Shown here piece by piece: positions 34,528 through 39,592 of a DNA stretch of 39,592 nt. The position numbers and the translations under genes are program-made. Numbering within the stretch: position 1 is the first letter of the stretch; every line of letters begins with the position of its first letter. The stretch is from an uncultured Akkermansia sp. (GTDB lineage Bacteria; Verrucomicrobiota; Verrucomicrobiia; Verrucomicrobiales; Akkermansiaceae): positions 1 through 39,592 of the forward strand of contig CAJGCV010000005.1 in assembly GCA_904501915.1 (NCBI GenBank), in the 5' to 3' direction. The notes under the pieces are model-generated. The model worked only from the letters and a program-made list of their open reading frames with translations. It was not told the origin of the DNA and made no database searches.

Positions 34528-34533
34528 TAAACT
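34528..34533 (+). promoter_or_regulatory. -10 element before the secreted hypothetical gene
   Basis: TTGACG (34506-34511), 16 bp, TAAACT (34528-34533). The leader would be about 35 nt. Weak call. Confidence 0.35.
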
Positions 34534-34574
34534 GGATATTGAGTCAAGTCTAAATTAACCGCTCTGTTTCCAAG

Positions 34575-35504
34575 ATGAAAATGCCCGTCAGCCGTCTTCT
34601 GATACTCGCTAGTGCTCTTATTATTACCACGGCAACCGCACAGGAAGCTCCCGAATTCTGCGAGGAGGTGGTTGATACCGCATTTGATGGCATACCTGAA
34701 GGCATGGCGCAGGAATCCCCTGCCCGCCGTCCCGGTGAAGTACCGGCCATGTTCCGCGATGATGAACTGCTGGACGAATCTCACTCCAACCAGGAACTTG
34801 GCATCAACATCTACACGGCTCCCTCCATCAGCAAAATCTTTGCCCAGCTGGACAACCTGCCCGCCATTCCCGAGGAGTACGTACTGCGCAAACGCCCGGA
34901 AAACCTGCCGCTCAACGCTGGTAAACTTTCCCTGGAAATGGGCTACCTCATGGCTGATGGCTTTATTGCGGTTCGCTCCGGACACATGAATGATATCAAG
35001 CCCATTGCGCTCGACCTTTCGCGCTACGGCAAGGCCATGGGCGTGGGTGAAAAAATGAACACCTATTCCGCCAGCCTGCTGGAACACGCAGAAAAAGGTC
35101 AGCTGGAGGAATTCAAGCGCATCCTTTCCTCCACCCAGAGTGCAGTGAACGAGGAACTCACCGCCCTGCGTGACCCCGATCTGGCGCACCTGCTGGCCCT
35201 GGGTGGCTGGGTGCGCGCGCTGGAAGCTTCAGCCGTTGCCATCGAGCAGAAGTTTGATGCATCCCAGGCTGCAGTCATATTCTACCCGGATGCCCCGGCC
35301 TATTTCTGCGAGATTCTGCAAGGCTTGCATCCCCGCACTGCCAAGCGTCTGAATGTTGCCGAATTGAGCGCCCTGCTCGATAAACTCGTTGCTACTATGA
35401 CCCTGAGCGAGGGCGAACAACCCAGCATGGAAAAGGTACGCATCATCCGCGAAACCGCAGCCAGCATTTCCACCATCGCCGTGGGCGAAGGATATGAGCA
35501 CTGA
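34575..35504 (+). CDS. Secreted hypothetical protein
   Basis: 309 residues, not recognised. A Sec signal peptide (MKMPVSRLLILASALIITTA, cut near TAQEA) precedes an acidic disordered segment to about 75 and a mostly helical domain (IFAQLDNLPAIPEEYV ... LLEHAEKGQLEEFKRILSS). There are no catalytic motifs I can name. The gene is divergent from the GT2 gene and overlaps the ApaG-domain gene by 11 nt, so the two are coupled. The helical domain has TPR-like spacing in places but no clear repeat. Confidence 0.75.
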   Translation: MKMPVSRLLILASALIITTATAQEAPEFCEEVVDTAFDGIPEGMAQESPARRPGEVPAMFRDDELLDESHSNQELGINIYTAPSISKIFAQLDNLPAIPEEYVLRKRPENLPLNAGKLSLEMGYLMADGFIAVRSGHMNDIKPIALDLSRYGKAMGVGEKMNTYSASLLEHAEKGQLEEFKRILSSTQSAVNEELTALRDPDLAHLLALGGWVRALEASAVAIEQKFDASQAAVIFYPDAPAYFCEILQGLHPRTAKRLNVAELSALLDKLVATMTLSEGEQPSMEKVRIIRETAASISTIAVGEGYEH

Positions 35505-35883
35505 TACACGCAGCCTTCCGGTCTATGCTCCGCTGGAGCTCAGACTCATCATGTCGGGGGTGCAGGCTATGCGCCGCCCTCGTCCCGTGTATCGTTCTCT
35601 CTTCCGCATCAACATCTGCAACACCGGTAACCACCCGGTGCGTCTGCTGGGCCGCAAGTGGATACTGCGCGAGCGCAACGGCAATACCCGCATTGTCGAA
35701 GCCGCCAGAATATTCAACGAAAGCCCGGTGCTCGGCCCCGGCGCTGTATTTGAATGCAGCGGCACGCAGGAATTTGACACACCACCTGTAGCCATGGAGC
35801 TGCGTATTTTCGGCACCGATGAACTCGGCACGCCTTTCATCTCTGCGCCGCTGCGCTTCCCCAAAAGCTGTTTCCAGCACTAA
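35494..35883 (+). CDS. apaG: ApaG-domain protein
   Basis: 129 residues, close to the usual ~125 for ApaG. The Ig-like beta sandwich is recognisable from YRSLFRINICNTGNHPVRLLG, the RKWILRERNG strand, the VVGxxP-like FNESPVLGPGAVFECSG and a C-terminal MELRIFG. The GxGVVGxxP loop is degenerate (EAARIFNESPVL). ApaG proteins have been linked to Co2+/Mg2+ resistance and stress; the biochemical role is unresolved. Translationally coupled to the secreted protein gene upstream. Confidence 0.78.
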   Translation: MSTDTRSLPVYAPLELRLIMSGVQAMRRPRPVYRSLFRINICNTGNHPVRLLGRKWILRERNGNTRIVEAARIFNESPVLGPGAVFECSGTQEFDTPPVAMELRIFGTDELGTPFISAPLRFPKSCFQH

Positions 35884-35901
35884 TACTGCCCGTATTCTCA
35901 A

Positions 35902-35930
35902 TTGACACGCACCGGGTTGGGGTGTATCAT
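35902..35930 (+). promoter_or_regulatory. leuB promoter (short leader)
   Basis: TTGACA (35902-35907), 17 bp, TATCAT (35925-35930). The ATG is 11 nt further on, so the leader is about 5 nt. No leucine leader peptide is possible. Confidence 0.75.
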
Positions 35931-35941
35931 CCCCCGCAGAC

Positions 35942-37036
35942 ATGAACACCTATAAGATTGCAGTCCTGGCGGGCGATGGTATCGGCCCGGAGGTTATGGC
36001 GGAGGCACTCCGTGTCCTTGATGCCGTAGAGAAGAAGTTCGGCTTTGCCACAGAGCGCACCGAATGCTTTGTGGGCGGCGCCGGCATCGATAACTGCGGC
36101 AAGGCACTGCCCGCAGAAACCCTGGCTGCCTGCGAAGCCGCAGATGCCATCCTGTTCGGCTCTGTGGGTGGACCCAAGTGGGATTCCCTGCCGCCGGATG
36201 AACGCCCGGAGCGCGGCGCACTGCTCCCGCTCAGAAAGCACTTTTCCCTCTTTGCCAACCTGCGCCCCGGCATCTGTCTGCCCGAGCTGGTGGACGCGTC
36301 CCCGGTAAAGAACGCCCTCATCCCCGGTGGTTTTGACATTCTCTGCGTGCGCGAACTCACCGGCGGCATGTACTTCGGCGAGCCCAAGTTCTATGGCGAG
36401 CGCAATGGCGAAATCATCGGCCTGGATACCCTCATCTATAAGAAGAGCGAGGTGGAACGCATCGCCCGCGTGGCTTTCGAGGCCGCCCGTGGCCGCAATA
36501 AGAAGCTCTGCAGCGTGGATAAGGCCAACGTGCTGGCCTCCTCCGTCATGTGGCGCGAGGTCATGAACACCATCGCCGCCGAATACCCGGACGTGGAGCT
36601 CACCCACATGTATGTGGACAACGCCGCCATGCAGCTGGTGCGCAACCCGAAGCAGTTCGACGTGATGGTCACCGAAAACACCTTCGGCGATATCCTCACC
36701 GATGAAATGGCCATTGTCTGCGGCTCACTCGGCATGCTGCCCAGCGCATCCCTCAGCCACGGTTCCAACACCTTCTTCGGTCTCTACGAACCCTCCGGCG
36801 GCTCCGCCCCCGATATCGCCGGCAAGGGCATTGCCAACCCCATTGCCCAGATTCTCTCCATGGGCATGCTTCTGCGCTACACCTGCAAGGAAACCGCCGC
36901 TGCCGATGCCGTGGATGCCGCTGTGCGCAAGGTCATCGCCGCAGGTTACCGCACCGGCGACCTCGCCACCGGTGCCGATGGCGAAATCCGTGTAGGAACC
37001 CGAGGAATGGGCGATGCTATCATTGCTGCTCTCTAA
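35942..37036 (+). CDS. leuB: 3-isopropylmalate dehydrogenase
   Basis: NAD-dependent oxidative decarboxylase of leucine synthesis. 364 residues. Diagnostic blocks: AGDGIGPEV, GSVGGPKWD, the Arg-rich LRPGICLPE, VRELTGGMYFGEP, SVDKANVL with the catalytic Lys, TENTFGDILTDE with metal-binding Asp, and HGSNTFFGLYEPSGGSAPDIAG. This signature separates it from isocitrate and tartrate dehydrogenases. leuA, leuC and leuD are not adjacent; ilvB of the same pathway family lies 27 kb away. Confidence 0.98.
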   Translation: MNTYKIAVLAGDGIGPEVMAEALRVLDAVEKKFGFATERTECFVGGAGIDNCGKALPAETLAACEAADAILFGSVGGPKWDSLPPDERPERGALLPLRKHFSLFANLRPGICLPELVDASPVKNALIPGGFDILCVRELTGGMYFGEPKFYGERNGEIIGLDTLIYKKSEVERIARVAFEAARGRNKKLCSVDKANVLASSVMWREVMNTIAAEYPDVELTHMYVDNAAMQLVRNPKQFDVMVTENTFGDILTDEMAIVCGSLGMLPSASLSHGSNTFFGLYEPSGGSAPDIAGKGIANPIAQILSMGMLLRYTCKETAAADAVDAAVRKVIAAGYRTGDLATGADGEIRVGTRGMGDAIIAAL

Positions 37037-37070
37037 AATTAACAGTTTTTCAATAATTCGCAGATTTTTC

Positions 37071-37098
37071 TTGTAATTATTCTAAAATAGATTATACT
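37071..37098 (+). promoter_or_regulatory. Rubrerythrin promoter (predicted leaderless)
   Basis: TTGTAA (37071-37076), 16 bp, TATACT (37093-37098). The ATG at 37105 is 6 nt downstream, at the expected start site. AT-rich surroundings support it. Confidence 0.7.
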
Positions 37099-37104
37099 AC
37101 GGCC

Positions 37105-37647
37105 ATGACAACGATTGATAACCTCAAGACCGCCATCATCGGCGAAAGCACCGCCAGCGCCAAGTACGCTGCCTACGCAACCCGTGCCGCCCAGGAGGGC
37201 TATCCGCTCATCGAAAAGCTCTTCGCCGCAGCCAGCCGCGCTGAGCGCATTCACGCCACCAACCACAACAAGGTGCTCGTGAAGCTTGGCGAAGCTCCCA
37301 TCGATATCGAGATGCACATCGAAGTGGGCAACACCATCGAGAATCTGAAAGCAGCCATCGCCGGCGAAACCTACGAGTTCACCGACATGTATCCTCCCAT
37401 GATTGCCAAGGCTCAGGAAGAAGGTATTTCCGACGCTGTACGCAGCTTCACCTGGGCTAACGAAGCCGAAAAGGAACACGCCGACCTGTACAGCAAGGCA
37501 CTTGCCCAGCTGGAAGCCGGTGAGAAGCTCGACCTGCCCGCCAAGTACTACGTATGCCCGCTCTGCGGCGACACCTTTGCCGAAGGCACCGAGCCCGAGC
37601 GCTGCCCGCTCTGCAATTTCCCCAAGGCTAAGTACATCGAGATCTAA
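37105..37647 (+). CDS. Rubrerythrin
   Basis: Non-haem diiron peroxidase that protects anaerobes and microaerophiles from peroxide. 180 residues. Ferritin-like four-helix domain with Glu14, ERIH (Glu47, His50) and EKEH (Glu122, His125) ligands, plus a C-terminal rubredoxin-like domain CPLCG ... CPLC (Cys151, 154, 167, 170) that binds one iron. Complete and presumably functional. Its presence fits an anaerobic gut organism. Single-gene unit, followed directly by the tandem repeats. Confidence 0.97.
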   Translation: MTTIDNLKTAIIGESTASAKYAAYATRAAQEGYPLIEKLFAAASRAERIHATNHNKVLVKLGEAPIDIEMHIEVGNTIENLKAAIAGETYEFTDMYPPMIAKAQEEGISDAVRSFTWANEAEKEHADLYSKALAQLEAGEKLDLPAKYYVCPLCGDTFAEGTEPERCPLCNFPKAKYIEI

Positions 37648-37650
37648 GAT

Positions 37651-37814
37651 CTCACGCGCCGAATGGCGCGTTTTCACCCTTCATTTTTCACACGCCCGCG
37701 ATAGCGGGCGTTTTCATTTCGTGGCGCTTCATTTTTTAGTGATAACTCACGCTGCGCGTTTGTATGAAAGATGAAAAGTGATAAATGAAAACATGTGCTG
37801 CGCACATGTGAGAT
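37651..37814. repeat. Palindrome-rich repeat unit, copy 1
   Basis: 164-bp unit. Three perfect hairpins: ACGCGCC/GGCGCGT (37654-37671, loop GAAT), ACGCCCGC/GCGGGCGT (37692-37711, loop GATA) and ACATGTGC/GCACATGT (37791-37809, loop TGC). The ends are inverted: ATCTCAC at 37649-37655 and GTGAGAT at 37808-37814. It occupies the gap between convergent genes. No ORF of note. Confidence 0.9.
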
Positions 37815-37819
37815 ATACC

Positions 37820-37983
37820 CTCACGCGCCGCACGGCGCGTTTTCATCCTTCATTTTTCACACGCCCGCTAATGCGGGCGTTTTCATTTCGTAGCGCTTCA
37901 TTTTTTAGTGAAAACTCACGCTGCGCGTTCGTATGAAAGATGAAAAGTGAAAAATGAAAACATGTGCTGCGCACATGTGAGAT
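37820..37983. repeat. Palindrome-rich repeat unit, copy 2
   Basis: Offset by 169 bp from copy 1 and about 94% identical (10 substitutions by eye). All three main stems are unchanged, while the first two loops differ (GAAT to GCAC, GATA to TAAT). CATTTTTCAC (37851-37860) and GTGAAAAATG (37947-37956) form a longer-range inverted repeat. The folC stop codon is 7 bp beyond its end. Confidence 0.9.
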
Positions 37984-37989
37984 GGGGCA

Positions 37990-39219
37990 TTACTGCACGG
38001 TCGAGCGGTAATCGGCGCTGCGGAGTATGGCCTTGGCCTCCCCCAGCAGGAAGAAAGAACCGCAGATGAGCGTGCCCGCAGGCATATCAGTCAGGCATTC
38101 GGACAGCGTAGCAGGCGTGGAAACAGGGGCTGCCGATGCCGCCTGCACTTTGGCTGCCATTTCTGCCGGGGAAAGAATACGGGGAGACTGCACAGGCGGC
38201 AGCACCCACTCACCCACGATGGGGGAGAGCAGCTCCAGCACCTCATCCAGAGCCTTATCCGCCGACCCGGCATAGATACAGCGGGCTTTCTGCTCGCCGA
38301 AGGTCTCGCGCCAGGTGCGGGTGAGCACCTGCATGGCGTGCGGGTTATGCGCACCGTCCATGATAACACCCGGCAGCACTTCCTCGAAACGCCCCGGCCA
38401 GCGCACCTCTGCCAGGCCCCGGGATTCTTCCTCGGCGCTGCAGAGGAAATGCGGCAGCGCGCGCAGAGCAGCCAGCGCCAAGGCAGCATTGCGGCGCTGG
38501 TGTACCCCTTTGAGCCCCAGCGGCTGGTCGCATTCGCCCGTAATCACGCGGCAATAGGTATCCATGCGCTGCGCGGCCTCATGAATAGCCCGCATGGACT
38601 CCGGCTCCTGCGGAGCGGAAACTGCAGGACGATGCCAGGAAAGAATGGCGGCTTTTTCGCCCGCCACCTCATAGAGCGTTTCTCCCAGGTACTGCGTGTG
38701 GTCAAGCCCGATGGGGGCAAGCACCGCCACATCCTTGGGAACAGCATTCGTGGCATCCAGGCGTCCGCCCATGCCGGTTTCCAGCACAATGAGTTCCACC
38801 TCCTGCTCGGCAAACCAGAGCATCGCCACCGCCAGTACCAGCTCAAAGAACGTGGGACACGGGTCCCAGTCCTGCACCACCTCGCGCACCTTGCCAATGA
38901 GCCGGGCGGCATCGGCATCCGGGATATTCTGCCCGTTCACGCGAATGCGCTCGCTGAATTCCACCAGGTGAGGCGAGGTGAACAAGCCCGTCTTGTACCC
39001 GGCGGCTCGTGCCACGCTCTCGCAGAACGCGCAGGTGCTGCCCTTGCCATTGGTACCGGCCACGTGAATGACCTGAGCCCGGGGATACAGCACACCACAG
39101 GCAGAAAGCAGACGCGTCACCCCCTCCAGCCCCAGCTTGATGCCGAAAGCCTGCGTCGAGTATAACCAATCAAGGGCATTGACTAATGACGATTGACTAT
39201 TGACAATTGACCGGGTCAT
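37990..39219 (-). CDS. folC: Folylpolyglutamate/dihydrofolate synthase
   Basis: Adds glutamate to dihydropteroate or folate. 409 residues. P-loop VIHVAGTNGKGST (51-62), then FTSPHLVEFSERI, LETGMGGRLDATN, HQRRNAALA and MDGAHNPHA. The usual N-terminal ALDWLYSxQxFGIKLGLE follows an unusual MTRSIVNSQSSLVN, encoded by 7-bp repeats (39178-39212). No other start precedes ALDWLYS, so these repeats are part of the gene. It begins 8 bp after the stop of the four-helix-bundle gene, suggesting co-transcription. Confidence 0.95.
   Translation of the reverse strand: MTRSIVNSQSSLVNALDWLYSTQAFGIKLGLEGVTRLLSACGVLYPRAQVIHVAGTNGKGSTCAFCESVARAAGYKTGLFTSPHLVEFSERIRVNGQNIPDADAARLIGKVREVVQDWDPCPTFFELVLAVAMLWFAEQEVELIVLETGMGGRLDATNAVPKDVAVLAPIGLDHTQYLGETLYEVAGEKAAILSWHRPAVSAPQEPESMRAIHEAAQRMDTYCRVITGECDQPLGLKGVHQRRNAALALAALRALPHFLCSAEEESRGLAEVRWPGRFEEVLPGVIMDGAHNPHAMQVLTRTWRETFGEQKARCIYAGSADKALDEVLELLSPIVGEWVLPPVQSPRILSPAEMAAKVQAASAAPVSTPATLSECLTDMPAGTLICGSFFLLGEAKAILRSADYRSTVQ
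39178..39212. repeat. Heptamer tandem repeat (5 x 7 bp)
   Basis: Five units of A(T/A)TGAC plus one variable base begin at 39178, 39185, 39192, 39199 and 39206. The period of exactly 7 bp spans codons 3-14 of folC. Confidence 0.85.
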
Positions 39220-39227
39220 GCGAAAGC

Positions 39228-39584
39228 TTATTTTACGTTCTTGCGGGCAGTGATGGCACTGGCGGACATGATATTGCGAAGCTCGGTAGCTTCATTCTGC
39301 AATGGGATGACTCTCGCTGCTTCCACTTCACCAGCCCGAATCAACAATTCCAGCCAATAAATTGCTTCGTCTGCTTCCTCCTCGCATATTTTAATTTTCG
39401 ACACAAAATCAGCCGGACTCTTTGCGAGACTCGCAGCTCGATAATTGGCACCCACTGAAGTGCCGCAACGCAGCAACTGCTTTCCTAAAACCTCTGCTAC
39501 ATTATGATGCCCCAAATACTGACAAAGACGAACAATCCTCAACCCAAAGTCAAGGGTTCGCTCTCGTAAATCACGCGCATCCAT
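39228..39584 (-). CDS. Four-helix-bundle protein (23S rRNA intervening-sequence family)
   Basis: 118 residues. Fits the IVP/S23 family: DLRERTLDFGLRIVRLCQYL, then LGKQLLRCGTSVGANYRAA, the family hallmark, then DFVSKIKICEEEADEAIYWLELL. Homologues occur within 23S rRNA intervening sequences and also free-standing, as here. Members form pentameric helical bundles; function is unknown. It is complete, with the ATG at 39584, and the folC ATG is only 8 bp past its stop. Confidence 0.9.
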   Translation of the reverse strand: MDARDLRERTLDFGLRIVRLCQYLGHHNVAEVLGKQLLRCGTSVGANYRAASLAKSPADFVSKIKICEEEADEAIYWLELLIRAGEVEAARVIPLQNEATELRNIMSASAITARKNVK

Positions 39585-39592
39585 ACCAATAA

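Noticed and set aside
37651..37983. CRISPR array
   Set aside because: Only two units, 164 bp long and separated by 5 bp; no regular short repeat/spacer pattern and no cas genes.

Overview
The window is a stretch of bacterial chromosome made almost entirely of housekeeping and envelope genes. It has no phage, IS element or CRISPR array. The inferred source is a Gram-negative member of the Verrucomicrobiota, probably Akkermansia-like. This rests on gene content (several lipoprotein L,D-transpeptidases, type III pantothenate kinase, an outer-membrane exopolysaccharide exporter, LeuB/IlvB), moderately high GC, very few Shine-Dalgarno sequences and protein style. No database was searched, so the taxon is an inference.

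Layout. 1-5.4 kb: lepA (cut by the window edge), a small lipoprotein, a HAD phosphatase, a flotillin/NfeD-like membrane pair and rpsO. 5.4-17.4 kb, nearly all on the minus strand: an exopolysaccharide set (O-antigen-type polymerase, short OPX/Wza-like protein, Wzc-type tyrosine kinase, beta-barrel, small secreted protein) interleaved with ilvB, a LysM protein, acpP, coaX and an MGDG-synthase-like glycosyltransferase. 17.4-17.7 kb: two divergent tRNA-Gly genes. 17.8-21.3 kb: a plus-strand operon of two tail-anchored proteins, gatC, gatA and thiD. 21.2-25.9 kb: M42 peptidase, acyltransferase, nrnA, truB and ribF on the minus strand. 25.9-34.4 kb: three lipoprotein L,D-transpeptidases, dus, ychF, a second M42 peptidase, purD and a GT2 synthase. 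34.6-39.6 kb: a secreted hypothetical protein, an ApaG-domain protein, leuB, rubrerythrin, a tandem palindromic repeat, folC and a four-helix-bundle (IVP-type) protein.

The most interesting signals are not new protein families. (1) Nine genes have a sigma70-like promoter whose -10 box lies only 6-11 nt from the start codon, which predicts leaderless or nearly leaderless mRNAs. (2) A 164-bp element made of several hairpins is tandemly duplicated between rubrerythrin and folC; the two copies differ in hairpin loops but not in the three main stems. (3) Five 7-bp repeats encode the N-terminus of FolC, directly behind an IVP-type gene. (4) One LysM protein carries what looks like an inactivated L,D-transpeptidase domain, and an active-looking L,D-transpeptidase has a 42-residue Arg/Lys tail. 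(5) Three intrinsic terminators abut the next start codon, leaving no room for a promoter. (6) The exporter pairs a short OPX protein with a separate beta-barrel.

How the genes work together: IlvB and LeuB belong to branched-chain amino-acid synthesis. GatCA, the tRNA-Gly genes, LepA, RpsO, TruB, Dus and YchF serve translation. CoaX and AcpP are linked through coenzyme A and the phosphopantetheine arm. The Wzy/OPX/Wzc/beta-barrel group would polymerise and export a surface polysaccharide, and the L,D-transpeptidases and LysM protein act on or bind peptidoglycan.
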